Origin: Clavibacter californiensis
Lineage (GTDB): Bacteria; Actinomycetota; Actinomycetes; Actinomycetales; Microbacteriaceae
Length of the DNA stretch: 64,000 bases
Assembly: GCF_021952865.1 (NCBI RefSeq)
Contig: NZ_CP040792.1
Span: 1,922,001 to 1,986,000, forward strand
Direction: 5' to 3'
The notes under the pieces are model-generated. The model was given only the letters and a program-made list of their open reading frames with translations. It was not told the DNA's origin and searched no databases. Of this stretch, positions 1 to 13,114 are shown piece after piece. Position numbers and translations under genes: made by a program. How positions within the stretch are numbered: the first letter of the stretch is position 1; each line of letters opens with the position of its first letter.

Positions 1-519
1 CACGACATCCGGCACACCCTCAAGACGCTGTCGCCCGAGCTCAGCGCCGATCGCATGGTGCGGCAGTACGTCGAGCGGCTGTACGTGCCGGCCGGCCGGG
101 CGCAGGCCGTCGTCGCGGCGGACGGCTCGGCCCGGGCCCGCGAGCTGGCGGCCTGGCGCGGACGCGTCGCGGCCGCGTGGCCGTCGGTGCAGGTCGCGCA
201 CGTCGAGTCGGAGGGCGTCGAGCACCAGGCGCAGGTCGGCGACGAGCTGCGCGTGCGCGCGTGGGTCGCGCTCGGCGGCCTCGGCGACGGGGACGTGACG
301 GTCGAGGTCGTGCACGGGCGGACAGGTGAGGGCGACGTGCTGACGGACGTGGTGCGGCACGCGCTCGAGCCCGTGGGCGGATCCGGCGGGCAGCAGGAGT
401 ACGCCGGCACCGTGCGGCTCGCGGTCGCCGGGCCGTTCGGGTACACCGTGCGCGTCGTGCCGCGGCACGAGCTGCTGGCGTCGAGCGCGGAGCCGGGGCT
501 GGTCGCGGTCGCGAGCTGA
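1..519 (+). CDS. glgP: Alpha-glucan phosphorylase, C-terminal fragment
   Basis: The frame is open from the first base, so the start lies outside the window; the last 172 residues are visible. The stretch SADRMVRQYVERLY followed by a WRGRVAAAWPSVQV segment resembles the C-terminal end of actinobacterial alpha-glucan (maltodextrin/glycogen) phosphorylases, which release glucose-1-phosphate with pyridoxal phosphate. The catalytic core and PLP lysine are not in view. The debranching enzyme GlgX nearby (2066-4123) supports a glycogen role. An alternative GT35-like glycosyltransferase tail cannot be excluded from this fragment. Confidence 0.72.
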   Translation, partial: HDIRHTLKTLSPELSADRMVRQYVERLYVPAGRAQAVVAADGSARARELAAWRGRVAAAWPSVQVAHVESEGVEHQAQVGDELRVRAWVALGGLGDGDVTVEVVHGRTGEGDVLTDVVRHALEPVGGSGGQQEYAGTVRLAVAGPFGYTVRVVPRHELLASSAEPGLVAVAS

Positions 520-526
520 CGCGGCC

Positions 527-559
527 GGGCGGCGTGCGCTCGAGCCCGCACGGCCGCCC
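527..559. terminator. Hairpin between convergent genes
   Basis: A GC-rich inverted repeat pairs GGGCGGC (527-533) with GCCGCCC (553-559) and GTGCG (534-538) with CGCAC (547-551), with one bulged base and an 8-nt loop. It sits 8 bases past the glgP stop and 16 bases from the end of the facing gene, so it may terminate both. There is no clear T-run, as is common in GC-rich actinobacteria. Confidence 0.5.
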
Positions 560-574
560 CGCCGCCCCGCCGTC

Positions 575-1909
575 TCAGGCCGGGGTGGCGGAGAGCTTCG
601 CGGCGAGCACCTCGGCGAAGCGCGCGTAGCCCTTGTCGTTCGGGTGGTTGTCCGGGCCCATCCAGCCGTACGGGTCGGAGGCGCCCTCGCCGACCATGCG
701 CGGGATGTACGCGCCGATCTCGAACACGTCGGCGAGCGGATCCGCCGATGCCGCGTCCCGCAGCGCGCCGATGTAGTCCGCCCACGTCGTGCCGCGGATC
801 GGCAGCGTCGTCCGCTCGTACGGCGGCGTGAACAGGATGGGCGCGTCGCTCGTGGTGCGGATCAGCTCGATGAGCACGGCCGCGTCCGAGCGCACCTGCT
901 CGGGCGTGCGGACGACCACGTCGTTGATGAGGTGCTCGGGCATCCAGAGGTCGAGCTCGAAGCGCGGGGCCGAGCGGATCCACGTGCTCACACCGTCCGG
1001 CCGCGCCTTCTCCGACAGCTGCCAGAGCTGCGAGCCGGAGTTGCCGCCCTCGATGACGTGGATCCCACGGTCCTCGTCGCCGTCGAACAGCCACGCGCCC
1101 TCGAGCTCGGGCTTCCCGCCGGCCCACGCCACCGTGATCGCGTGCTCGGCGGAGTCCATGGCGGGACTCGTCCAGGTGAGGGATCCGCCGACGTCGGCGC
1201 GCACCGTCTCGGGCTCGCCGTCGTCGACCTGCACGGTGATGGCGGCGTCGAGGCCGGGCGCCCACCAGCACACCCGAGCCGAGGTCATGCGCGCGGTGTA
1301 CGTGCCGGGACCCGACGCCTCGGTGAGCATCACCACGCGCCGCCCCCAGCCGTGCCGGCCGCCCGCGGCGGGCGTCCCGGCGAACGCGAAGCCCTGGTCG
1401 GCCGGCACCGTGATCTGGTGTCGGGAGGCGATGTAGTCGAGTCCGCCGCGCGCGCCCGAGGGGAGCGCGCCGCGCAGCCGGTCGCGGAGCTGGGCGGGGT
1501 AGGCGTGCTGGAGCGTGGTGGCGCCCTGGCCCTCGGTGATGCTGTCGCCGAGCACGCCGATCGTGAGCCGGCGCTCGCGCACCTGGTCCCGGAGGGCGTA
1601 GAAGCCGGCGAGCGCGTCGTCGGGGGCGTAGGTCATGGGGTCGAGCGGCGGGCCGCCGGATGCGGTGACCTCGGGCGCGGCCGGATCCCCGGGATCCGGG
1701 GTCGGGGTGGCGGTGGCGCCGCTCGTGGGCGGGGCGGGGCGGGGCGTCGTGGTGCAGCCCGCGACGGCGGCCACGGCGGACAGCGCGGCCAGGCCGCCGC
1801 CGGCGACGAGCGCGCGCCGGGTGATGGTGCGGCGTCGACCGGTCGGGCGGGTCACGGGCGACGCGTCGGGGAGGCGGTCGCCGGGCGGTGCGGGGGACTC
1901 GTCGGTCAT
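575..1909 (-). CDS. Tat-exported SGNH/GDSL-family hydrolase lipoprotein
   Basis: Predicted 444 aa. The N-terminus has a twin-arginine stretch (RRRTITRRAL, about residues 25-33), a hydrophobic segment and a lipobox-like VAGC ending at Cys52, so it should be exported by Tat and lipid-anchored. A Pro/Thr-rich linker follows. GDSITEG (about 121-127) carries the block I nucleophile Ser123, and DNHPND near residue 420 supplies the C-terminal Asp and His of the SGNH triad. The substrate (acetyl ester of a glycan or a lipid ester) is not evident. I chose the ATG at 1909 over a longer reading frame because GAGGA lies 9 nt upstream and it puts the Tat signal at the N-terminus. Confidence 0.75.
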   Translation of the reverse strand: MTDESPAPPGDRLPDASPVTRPTGRRRTITRRALVAGGGLAALSAVAAVAGCTTTPRPAPPTSGATATPTPDPGDPAAPEVTASGGPPLDPMTYAPDDALAGFYALRDQVRERRLTIGVLGDSITEGQGATTLQHAYPAQLRDRLRGALPSGARGGLDYIASRHQITVPADQGFAFAGTPAAGGRHGWGRRVVMLTEASGPGTYTARMTSARVCWWAPGLDAAITVQVDDGEPETVRADVGGSLTWTSPAMDSAEHAITVAWAGGKPELEGAWLFDGDEDRGIHVIEGGNSGSQLWQLSEKARPDGVSTWIRSAPRFELDLWMPEHLINDVVVRTPEQVRSDAAVLIELIRTTSDAPILFTPPYERTTLPIRGTTWADYIGALRDAASADPLADVFEIGAYIPRMVGEGASDPYGWMGPDNHPNDKGYARFAEVLAAKLSATPA

Positions 1910-2065
1910 GTGCGGCGTCCTCGGAGGTTCTGGGCGCGGCGGTGCGCGGCGGATGGTGCGGGCGCCTCCAGGAGAGCACATGAGCGCCGCGCGACGCGAA
2001 CCCGGCGCGGCCCCCGTCCGGGACGGATCGCCGCGTCGGCAGCGCCGCATCCCGGGAGGCGCGGC

Positions 2066-4123
2066 TCAGCTGGCGCGGTAGATCCGCAACGCCGGCCCGT
2101 CGACCTCGACCCGGTCGCCTGGCGCGTCGTCCGTCGCCACGACCTCGGGCCGCTCCCACTCGCTCGACCACAGGAGCCGCCAGCGCGTCACCCCGTCGTG
2201 CTCCGGCAGCGTCACCTCCGCGCGGGACTCCTGGCCGTGGACCACGACGAGCACCGTGCTCGGGTCCTCCGTCTCGGGGGTGGATGTGGTGATCCACTGC
2301 AGGGTGCGGCTGCCCGAAGACTCCCAGGCGGCCTCGGTCATGGGCGCGCCGCCCGCGTCGCGCCAGGCGAGGACCGATGCGCTCGGCACGTGCGCGTCGG
2401 GCTCGGCGTAGCGCACGGGCCGGAGCGCCGGGTTCTCCCGCCGGATGCGGATGAGGTGGCGCGTGGTCGCGTGCAGGTCCATCCGCCACGCGTCCTCGTC
2501 CCAATGCATCCAGGTCGCCGCGTTGTCGAGGCAGTAGCCGTTGTTGTTGCCGCGCTGGGTGCGGCCGCGGTCGTCGCCCATCGTGATCATGGGGATGCCC
2601 GCGGAGACGAGCAGCGTGCCGAGGAGGTTGCGCGACGTCCGACGGCGGGCCGCGAGGATCGCGGGGTCGCGCGTCGGCCCCTCGACGCCGTGGTTCCAGG
2701 AGCGGTTCGCGTCCGTGCCGTCGCGGTTGGACTCGCCGTTGCCGCTGTTGTGCTTGCGGTCGTAGGTGGTGAGGTCCGCGAGCGTGAAGCCGTCGTGCGC
2801 CGTGACGAAGGAGACGGAGGCGAGCGGGCCGCGATCGGCCGCGAACGTGCCCGATGACCCGGCGAGGCAGGAGGCGAGCGCCCCGACGCCGTTCGGGGCG
2901 CGGCCCGCGCGCCGGGACTCGGCGACGTCGGCGAGCCAGAAGTCCCGCACGACGTCGCGGTAGCCGTCGTTCCACTCGCTCCAGCCGGATCCGAACCCGC
3001 CCGTGCGCCAGCCGCCCATGCCCACGTCCCACGGCTCGGCGATCATGAGGAGCCCGTCGAGCGCCTCGTCCTCGACGATGGCGCGCAGCAGCGGGTGCGC
3101 GGGGTCGAAGTCGACGCGCTCGTCGCGGCCGAGGGTCACGGCGAGGTCGAAGCGGAAGCCGTCGACGCCCATGACGTCGGACCAGTGCTCGAGCGAGTCG
3201 AGCACCAGGCGCTGCGCGTCGGGCCGGGACAGGTCGACCGTGTTGCCGCAGCCCGTCACGTCGATGGGCGTCCCGTCCGGCGTGTGTCGGTAGTACCGCG
3301 AGCCGTCGATGCCGCGGAGGCTCGTGACCGGCCCGTCGGCGCCCTCCTCGGCGGTGTGGTTGTAGACCACGTCGAGCACGACCTGGATCCCCGCGGCGTG
3401 CAGCGCGTCGACCATGCCGCGGAACTCCGCGGCGACCGCGTCGGCCCCGGCGTCGCGCGCGGCGCGGGTGGCGTATGGCGCGTGCGGCGCGAGGTAGGCG
3501 AGCGTGTTGTAGCCCCAGTGGTTGATGCGGCCCTGCGCGCGCAGCCGCTCCTCGCTCGTGGAGGCGTGCACGGGCAGGAGCTCGACCGTCGTGATCCCGA
3601 GGTCGGCCAGGCGCTCCACCGTGGTCGCGTGCCCGAGCCCCGCGTACGTGCCGCGCAGCTCCTCGGGCAGCCGCTCGTCGAGCTTGGTGAAGCCGCGCAC
3701 GTGCAGCTCGTAGAGCACCTGGCGGTCGCGCGGCACGACCGGTCGCGCGGCACGGCGTGCCTCGCGCTCCTCGGCGGGCACCTCGCTCGTCACGACCGAG
3801 CGCCACGCGGCGGGACCGACCTGCACGAGGCCGCGCGCGTAGGGGTCGAGCAGGTGCCGCGTCGGGTCGAAGGAGTCGCCGGGTGCCGGGTCGCCGTCGA
3901 CGCGCACCGAGTAGGCGGTGCCGGGGACGAGCCGTGGGCTGGATCCGGTCCAGACGCCCTCGTCGCCCCGCTCCAGCGCCACGACCTCCACCACGCGGCG
4001 CGGGTCGTCGACGGCTGAGACGGTGAGCTCCACGGCGGACGCGCCGTGGCTCACGACGCGCAGCGTGCCGCCCTGGTCATGGAGCGTCAGCCCCAGGGGC
4101 ACGGGCGGTCCTGGGCGCGGCAT
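2066..4123 (-). CDS. glgX: Glycogen debranching enzyme GlgX
   Basis: Predicted 685 aa, a GH13 isoamylase-type enzyme that cleaves alpha-1,6 branches of glycogen or limit dextrins. It has an N-terminal CBM48-like part, then VVYNHTAE, DGFRFDLA (about 320, nucleophile Asp), MIAEPWDVG (about 358, acid/base Glu) and TAHDGFTLADL (transition-state Asp). It is a paralog of the TreX-like gene at 40108-42312. The start ATG at 4123 has no Shine-Dalgarno but has TACCCT seven bases upstream, suggesting a leaderless transcript. A start at 4144 would overlap the divergent gene's start codon and is less likely. Confidence 0.88.
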   Translation of the reverse strand: MPRPGPPVPLGLTLHDQGGTLRVVSHGASAVELTVSAVDDPRRVVEVVALERGDEGVWTGSSPRLVPGTAYSVRVDGDPAPGDSFDPTRHLLDPYARGLVQVGPAAWRSVVTSEVPAEEREARRAARPVVPRDRQVLYELHVRGFTKLDERLPEELRGTYAGLGHATTVERLADLGITTVELLPVHASTSEERLRAQGRINHWGYNTLAYLAPHAPYATRAARDAGADAVAAEFRGMVDALHAAGIQVVLDVVYNHTAEEGADGPVTSLRGIDGSRYYRHTPDGTPIDVTGCGNTVDLSRPDAQRLVLDSLEHWSDVMGVDGFRFDLAVTLGRDERVDFDPAHPLLRAIVEDEALDGLLMIAEPWDVGMGGWRTGGFGSGWSEWNDGYRDVVRDFWLADVAESRRAGRAPNGVGALASCLAGSSGTFAADRGPLASVSFVTAHDGFTLADLTTYDRKHNSGNGESNRDGTDANRSWNHGVEGPTRDPAILAARRRTSRNLLGTLLVSAGIPMITMGDDRGRTQRGNNNGYCLDNAATWMHWDEDAWRMDLHATTRHLIRIRRENPALRPVRYAEPDAHVPSASVLAWRDAGGAPMTEAAWESSGSRTLQWITTSTPETEDPSTVLVVVHGQESRAEVTLPEHDGVTRWRLLWSSEWERPEVVATDDAPGDRVEVDGPALRIYRAS

Positions 4124-4129
4124 GCGACC

Positions 4130-4136
4130 TAGGGTA
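4130..4136. promoter_or_regulatory. Shared -10 element for divergent leaderless genes
   Basis: The seven bases TAGGGTA read as TAGGGT on the plus strand (4130-4135), 7 nt before the ATG at 4143, and as TACCCT on the minus strand (4136-4131), 7 nt before the ATG at 4123. Both fit the TANNNT actinobacterial -10 consensus at the spacing seen for leaderless genes in this window. Only 19 bases separate the two start codons, so a single melted region could serve both directions. Confidence 0.6.
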
Positions 4137-4142
4137 GGGGGC

Positions 4143-5344
4143 ATGACGGTCTACCTCGACCACGCCGCGACGACCCCCATGCGGCCGGAGGCGATCGCGG
4201 CGCTCGCCGGGGCGCTGACCCTGGTGGGGAACCCCTCCTCCATCCACTCGCACGGCCAGGAGGCCAGGCGCGTGCTCGAGGAGGCGCGCGAGGCCATCGC
4301 GCGGGCGCTCGACGCGGACCCGGTCGAGGTCGTGCTCACGTCCGGCGGCACCGAGTCGGTGAACCTCGGGATCAAGGGGCTGCACGGCGCACGCGTCGCG
4401 GCCGACCCCCGGCGCACGCGGATCCTCGTGCCCGACGGCGAGCACCACGCCACGGTCGACACGGTCGAGTGGCTCGAGCGGCGCGGTGCCGTCGTGGAGC
4501 GCCTGCCGATCGACGCGGTCGGGCGCATCCGGGTCGATCGGGTCGCCGCCGCGCTCGCCGCGGATCCCGGATCCGTCTCCCTGCTCACCTTCCTCGCCGC
4601 GAGCAACGAGGTCGGCACGATCCAGCCCGTCGAGGAGCTCGCCGCCCTCGCCCGGGCGCACGGCGTGCCCGTGCACGTCGACGCGGTCGCGGCGCTCGGC
4701 CACATGGCCGTCCCGTTCCGGCGCTGGCGCGACGCGGGCGTCCACGCCGTCAGCGTCTCCGCGCACAAGGTCGGCGGCCCCGTGGGCACCGGCGCCCTCG
4801 TGCTCGCGCGGCGGGCGACGGTGGACCCGCAGATCCACGGCGGCGGTCAGCAGCGGCAGGTGCGCTCCGGCACGCAGGACGCCGCGTCCGCGGTCGCGTT
4901 CGCGGCGGCCGTCAGCCTCGCCGTCGCGGAGCTCGACGCCGAGCGCGTGCGGCTCCGGGCGCTCCGGGACCGGCTCGTCGGGTCCGTGCTCCGCGACGTG
5001 CCGGGTGCCGTGCTCCGCGGCGACCCGGATCCCGCCGGCCGCCTCCCCGGCAACGCGCACCTCACCTTCGCGGGCTGCCAGGGCGACTCGCTCCTGCTCC
5101 TGCTCGACATGGCCGGCGTCTCGGTCAGCACCGGATCCGCGTGCCAGGCCGGCGTGCCCGAGGTCTCGCACGTGCTCATCGGCATGGGCGTCCCGGAGGA
5201 CGAGGCCCGCGGCGCGCTCCGCTTCACGCTCGGCCGCACCACGACGGACGCCGACGTCGACGCGCTCCTGGCGGCGCTGCCCGACGCCGTCGCGCGCGCC
5301 TCCCGGGCGGGCCTCGCGGGTCGCGCGGCGCGTAGGCTCGCGGA

Positions 5345-5348
<4 letters not shown>
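4143..5348 (+). CDS. Cysteine desulfurase (NifS/IscS family)
   Basis: Predicted 401 aa, a PLP-dependent class V enzyme that removes sulfur from cysteine as an enzyme-bound persulfide. Visible landmarks are the N-terminal [14 protein letters not shown] (His102), the Schiff-base lysine in SAHKVGG (Lys209) and the persulfide cysteine in STGSACQAG (Cys334). It overlaps mnmA by 4 bases (GTGA), so its likely job is feeding sulfur to tRNA 2-thiouridine synthesis, not general Fe-S assembly; no iscU/sufU lies nearby. TAGGGT sits 7 nt before the ATG, suggesting a leaderless mRNA, although AGGGGG could also act as a Shine-Dalgarno. Confidence 0.9.
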
Positions 5349-9107
<3,759 letters not shown>

Positions 9108-9219
9108 TCGGGCCTCCCGCCCGACACCCCGCGCCGATACCATGGATCCACGCGTCGGCGCGGGGCGCGCCGACGTCGGGCGCAGGTCCTCCCCCGCCGC
9201 ATTCTGGGGGAACTGAACC

Positions 9220-10602
9220 GTGACGACTCGCGTGCGCGCGCTGCTCACCGCCTCGGCCATCGCATGCGCGATGGTCGGGGCGCTCGTGGCACCCGCGGCC
9301 CCTGCCGTCGCGGCGACGCGTCCGCCCGCGGTCCTCGCCGGGCCGGACGCGGCGGATCCGACCATGGGCGCTCACCTGTCGAGCCCCGCGCGCATGGTCC
9401 AGCAGCTCCGTGACGAGGGCGTCTCCGACCGGGCGCTCCGAGAGACGGCCCCCGTCGCGCTCCTCGGCGCGCTGCCCGCGCTCGACGTGCCCGAGCTCCA
9501 GCGGCTCGCCCGCGCCATCCCGGAGACGATCCGGGATCTCATCCGCCGTCCGCCCTCCGTGTCCGGCGTCGCCGCCTGGTGGTCGGGCCTCGCGCAGCCG
9601 GAGCGGCTCGAGCTGGCGGAGGGGATCCCCGAGCTCGTGGGCAACCTGGAGGGGATCCCCGTGATCGAGCGCGACGCCGCCAACCGCCGCCTCCTCGACC
9701 AGCGCGAGCGCGAGCTGCACGCGCGGGCCGCCACGACGCCGGGTCGCGGTGCGCACCGGGAGATCGGGCGGGAGATGGACATGCTCGCCGAGATCCGTCG
9801 CGCGCTGGAGCCCGCGGCGGGCGGGCCGGCGCGGTCGCTGCTCACCCTCGACACGACGTGGCCGGGACGCGCCGGCGTCGTGCTGGGCGACCTCGACACG
9901 GCGGCGTACGTCTCGATCGTCGTGCCCGGCATGTTCTACTCCGTGACCGACCGCCTGGTCGACTGGACGGACGTCGCCGCGCGTCTCCAGCAGCAGCAGA
10001 CGACGCTCCTCGGCGCTCGCGCGGGAGCGGAGCCGGGCGGAGCCGGCGTCGCCACCATCGCGTGGATCGGCTACCGCACGCCCGACCTCCTGGGCATCGG
10101 ATCCCTCGACCTCGCGGACGAGGGCGCCCAGTACCTGGAGGATGCGATCCAGGGCATCCAGGGTCTGCGCCGCGACGACCCGCCGTACCTCGCCGTGATC
10201 GCGCACTCCTACGGGTCGACGGCGGCGCTGCTCGCGCTCTCGAGCGGACGGGCGTCCGTCGACGCCTTCGCCATGGTCGGGTCGCCGGGCGGGGCTGTCC
10301 GCGACGCCGCGGAGCTGGACGTGCCGGTCGGCCGCGTCTTCGTGGGCGAGGCGCCGTGGGATCCGGTGGTCGGGTCCTCGTACTTCGGGCCGGACCCGGG
10401 CAGCGCGACCTTCGGCGCCGAGCACTTCGGCGTCGCAGGCACGGGCGCGGCCTGGGGCGTCTCGGCCGACGGATCCCTCGCGGGCGTCGTCGGGCACAAC
10501 AGCTACTTCGACCGGGGCACGGAGTCCTTCCAGAACCTCGCGCTCATCGGGATCGACCGGCCGGTCGCGCGCGACGTCCTCTCGGACGCCAGCGGCAGGT
10601 AG
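9220..10602 (+). CDS. Secreted alpha/beta hydrolase (DUF1023-like)
   Basis: Predicted 460 aa. A signal peptide with an Ala-rich hydrophobic core covers about residues 1-32. The C-terminal half has the alpha/beta-hydrolase elbow IAHSYGST (nucleophile Ser330), and the C-terminal GHNSYF may bring the catalytic His. This layout matches the actinobacterial DUF1023 (Abhydrolase_8) family of exported putative esterases/lipases of unknown substrate. The GTG start has GGGGG about 11 nt upstream and a possible TACCAT -10 at 9137-9142. It follows ligA after 112 bases and faces the META gene. Confidence 0.72.
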   Translation: MTTRVRALLTASAIACAMVGALVAPAAPAVAATRPPAVLAGPDAADPTMGAHLSSPARMVQQLRDEGVSDRALRETAPVALLGALPALDVPELQRLARAIPETIRDLIRRPPSVSGVAAWWSGLAQPERLELAEGIPELVGNLEGIPVIERDAANRRLLDQRERELHARAATTPGRGAHREIGREMDMLAEIRRALEPAAGGPARSLLTLDTTWPGRAGVVLGDLDTAAYVSIVVPGMFYSVTDRLVDWTDVAARLQQQQTTLLGARAGAEPGGAGVATIAWIGYRTPDLLGIGSLDLADEGAQYLEDAIQGIQGLRRDDPPYLAVIAHSYGSTAALLALSSGRASVDAFAMVGSPGGAVRDAAELDVPVGRVFVGEAPWDPVVGSSYFGPDPGSATFGAEHFGVAGTGAAWGVSADGSLAGVVGHNSYFDRGTESFQNLALIGIDRPVARDVLSDASGR

Positions 10603-10604
10603 CG

Positions 10605-10632
10605 GCAGCACGCAGCACGCAGCACGCAGCAC
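10605..10632. repeat. Tandem heptamer GCAGCAC x4
   Basis: Four perfect, uninterrupted copies of GCAGCAC begin two bases after the stop of the hydrolase gene and end before a short CCGAT/ATCGG inverted repeat (10634-10646). The repeat lies between convergent genes. It is too short and spacer-less to be a CRISPR array; slippage variation in copy number is likely. Confidence 0.85.
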
Positions 10633-10672
10633 GCCGATCCCATCGGGCCGCGCGCATCGGGCCGGGCGGCGG

Positions 10673-11119
10673 TCAGCCGCGGCTGCGCTCGGCGTACTCC
10701 AGCCGCACGTCGTCCGGTCCGGTGGCGACGAGGTGGCCGTCGTCCACCTGCATCGACGAGACGACGGCGAGGTCCTGGAAGTAGCGCGCCTCGAGGCCGC
10801 CGTCCTCGCACGGGAGCGTGCCGGGTGCCACCGCGCTGAGCATCCCCTCGCCCCGCTCGGCCATCCGCCCGGAGTAGTCGTTGCAGGGGCCGCGTCCGCT
10901 GATCTCGCCGCCGCCGACGCGCATCGTGATGAGGGTGTCGCCGACGCCGAGGTCGCCCGCGGCATCGGATCCCGCGACCAGGTGCCAGTTGCCGCGCACG
11001 TCGCTCACGGGCGCGCATCCGGCGAGCGGCACCAGGGCGACCGCGGCGAGGGCGGCGACCGCGGCCCCGCGGGGGCGCCGGGATCGGCGGCGGGAGGGGA
11101 TCCGGGCTGCGGTGGGCAT
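10673..11119 (-). CDS. META/HslJ-like lipoprotein
   Basis: Predicted 148 aa. A basic N-terminus, a hydrophobic stretch and the lipobox LAGC (Cys35) mark a lipoprotein. The mature part begins with a GNWHLVAG segment and contains GRGPCNDYSG, the hallmark G.-.CN.Y.G of META-domain proteins (HslJ family), followed by a second conserved Cys in GTLPCED. The biochemical role of the family is unclear. The ATG at 11119 has TAGCGT 7 nt upstream and no Shine-Dalgarno; a GTG three codons earlier (11128) would overlap that -10 box. Confidence 0.7.
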   Translation of the reverse strand: MPTAARIPSRRRSRRPRGAAVAALAAVALVPLAGCAPVSDVRGNWHLVAGSDAAGDLGVGDTLITMRVGGGEISGRGPCNDYSGRMAERGEGMLSAVAPGTLPCEDGGLEARYFQDLAVVSSMQVDDGHLVATGPDDVRLEYAERSRG

Positions 11120-11126
11120 GGGGGTC

Positions 11127-11139
11127 ACGCTAATAGAAT
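11127..11139. promoter_or_regulatory. Back-to-back -10 boxes for META gene and gatC
   Basis: TAGCGT on the minus strand (11132-11127) precedes the META-lipoprotein ATG by 7 nt. One base away, TAGAAT on the plus strand (11134-11139) is well placed to start the gatC transcript about 29 nt before its ATG, leaving a leader that contains GGAG. The two promoters point away from each other and must overlap in their upstream regions. Confidence 0.5.
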
Positions 11140-11175
11140 CTCCCGGTACCCCCGCACACAGTCCTTTGGAGACGC

Positions 11176-11559
11176 ATGCCCGACACCCGGCCCGAGCCCG
11201 CCGACGCGACCAGCGGGGACGAGAACCCCCAGGCGCCGAACCCGCAGGCGCCGACCCCCACGGAGCAGATCAGCCGGGAGCAGGTGGAGCATCTCGCGGG
11301 CCTCGCCCGGATCCGCCTCAGCCCGGAGGAGATCGACACGCTCACGACCGAGCTCGGCCTCATCGTCGAGTCGGTCGCGAAGGTCACCGCGGTCGCGGGA
11401 CCGGACGTCCCCGCCACGAGCCACCCGATCCCGCTCGTGAACGTCTACCGGCCCGACGTGCCGGGCGAGACGCTGACCACCGCCCAGGCGCTCGCGGGCG
11501 CACCCGAGCACGACGGATCCCGCTTCAAGGTGTCCGCGATCCTCGGCGAAGAGCAGTAG
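11176..11559 (+). CDS. gatC: Asp/Glu-tRNA amidotransferase subunit C
   Basis: Predicted 127 aa. GatC stabilises the GatA-GatB complex that converts Glu-tRNA(Gln) and Asp-tRNA(Asn) into the correct amidated forms. The family core starts at [22 protein letters not shown] (about residue 34) and contains the typical FRPD-like segment NVYRPDVPG. The first 30 residues are a Pro/Asp-rich extension not usual in short GatC proteins. GGAG 7 nt before the ATG sets the start. First gene of gatC-gatA-gatB. Confidence 0.92.
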   Translation: MPDTRPEPADATSGDENPQAPNPQAPTPTEQISREQVEHLAGLARIRLSPEEIDTLTTELGLIVESVAKVTAVAGPDVPATSHPIPLVNVYRPDVPGETLTTAQALAGAPEHDGSRFKVSAILGEEQ

Positions 11560-11566
11560 GAGCACC

Positions 11567-13114
11567 ATGACCGACGACCTCACGCGCCTCAGCGCCGCCG
11601 ACCTCGCCGACCGCCTCGCCTCCCGCGACGTCTCGAGCGTCGACGCCGTGCGCGCGCACCTCGACCGCATCGACCACGTCGACGGAGACGTCCACGCGTT
11701 CCTCCACGTCTCCGGTGAGCGCGCGCTCGGGCGCGCCGCCGAGATCGACGCGCAGCGCGCCGACGGCGCCGCCCTCGGGCCGCTCGCGGGCGTGCCGATC
11801 GCCATCAAGGACGTGCTCTGCACCATCGACATGCCGTCCACCGCGGGCTCGCGCATGCTCGAGGGCTGGACCCCGCCCTACGACGCGACCGTCGTGCAGC
11901 GCCTCCGCGCGGCCGGCCTCGTGCCGCTCGGCAAGACCAACATGGACGAGTTCGCGATGGGATCCTCCACCGAGCACTCCGCGTACGGCGCCACGCACAA
12001 CCCCTGGGACCTCGACCGCATCCCCGGCGGCTCGGGCGGCGGATCCGCGGCCGCGGTCGCCGCGTTCGAGGCGCCCGTCGCGCTCGGCTCCGACACGGGC
12101 GGCTCCATCCGGCAGCCCGCCGCCGTCACCGGATCCGTCGGCGTCAAGCCCACCTACGGCGGCGTCAGCCGCTACGGCGCCATCGCGCTCGCCTCCAGCC
12201 TCGACCAGGTCGGCCCCGTCTCCCGCACCGTGCTCGACTCGGCGCTCGTGCACGACGTCATCGGCGGGCACGACCCGCGCGACTCCACGTCGCTCACGGA
12301 CGCGTGGCCGTCGTTCGCCGACGCCGCTCGCGCCGGCCAGCGCGAGGGATCCGTGAAGGGCCTCCGCATCGGCGTCGTGAAGCAGCTCGACGGCGAGGGC
12401 TTCCAGGCCGGCGTCACGCAGCGCTTCCGCGAGGCGCTCGACCTGCTCGAGCGGGCCGGCGCCGAGATCGTCGAGGTGAGCGCGCCGAACTTCGAGCACG
12501 CCATCGCCGCCTACTACCTGATCCTCCCCGCGGAGGCGTCGAGCAACCTCGCCAAGTTCGACTCGGTGCGCTTCGGCCTCCGCGTGAACCCGCCCGGCGG
12601 CGGCACCGTCGAGGACGTCATGGCGGCGACCCGCGAGGCCGGCTTCGGCCCCGAGGTCAAGCGCCGCATCATCCTCGGCACCTACGCGCTGAGCGCCGGC
12701 TACTACGACGCCTACTACGGCAGCGCGCAGAAGGTCCGCACGCTCATCCAGCGCGACTTCGACGCCGCGTTCCAGCAGGTCGACGTGCTGGTCACGCCGA
12801 GCGCGCCCACGACGGCGTTCAAGCTGGGCGAGAAGCTCGACGACCCGCTCGCCATGTACCTCAACGACCTCACCACGATCCCCGCGAACCTCGCGGGCGT
12901 CCCCGGCATCGGACTGCCCATCGGGCTGGCGCCCGAGGACGGGCTGCCCGTCGGGATCCAGTTCATGGCGCCCGCCCGCGAGGACGCGCGCCTCTACACG
13001 GTCGGTGCCGCGCTCGAGGGGATCCTCGAGCGGCAGTGGGGCGGGCCGCTGCTCGCCCAGGCGCCCGAGCTCGCGCGCGCCGCGACGCGCACCACGGATG
13101 GAGACACGCACTGA
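11567..13114 (+). CDS. gatA: Asp/Glu-tRNA amidotransferase subunit A
   Basis: Predicted 515 aa, the glutamine-hydrolysing amidase subunit that releases ammonia for GatB. The amidase-signature triad is visible: Lys81 (AIKDVL), cis-Ser156 in GGSGGGS, and nucleophile Ser180 in [11 protein letters not shown]. Length is normal. It begins 7 bases after gatC (AGGAG upstream of the ATG) and its TGA overlaps the gatB ATG by one base. Confidence 0.96.
   Translation: MTDDLTRLSAADLADRLASRDVSSVDAVRAHLDRIDHVDGDVHAFLHVSGERALGRAAEIDAQRADGAALGPLAGVPIAIKDVLCTIDMPSTAGSRMLEGWTPPYDATVVQRLRAAGLVPLGKTNMDEFAMGSSTEHSAYGATHNPWDLDRIPGGSGGGSAAAVAAFEAPVALGSDTGGSIRQPAAVTGSVGVKPTYGGVSRYGAIALASSLDQVGPVSRTVLDSALVHDVIGGHDPRDSTSLTDAWPSFADAARAGQREGSVKGLRIGVVKQLDGEGFQAGVTQRFREALDLLERAGAEIVEVSAPNFEHAIAAYYLILPAEASSNLAKFDSVRFGLRVNPPGGGTVEDVMAATREAGFGPEVKRRIILGTYALSAGYYDAYYGSAQKVRTLIQRDFDAAFQQVDVLVTPSAPTTAFKLGEKLDDPLAMYLNDLTTIPANLAGVPGIGLPIGLAPEDGLPVGIQFMAPAREDARLYTVGAALEGILERQWGGPLLAQAPELARAATRTTDGDTH

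Noticed and set aside
644-2857. A 737-codon plus-strand frame over the SGNH gene and glgX
   Set aside because: Arg/Gly-rich shadow with no domain; the minus-strand genes have signal peptide, GDSI motif and GH13 motifs.
10605-10632. Short GCAGCAC array considered as a CRISPR
   Set aside because: Seven-base units with no spacers and no cas genes.
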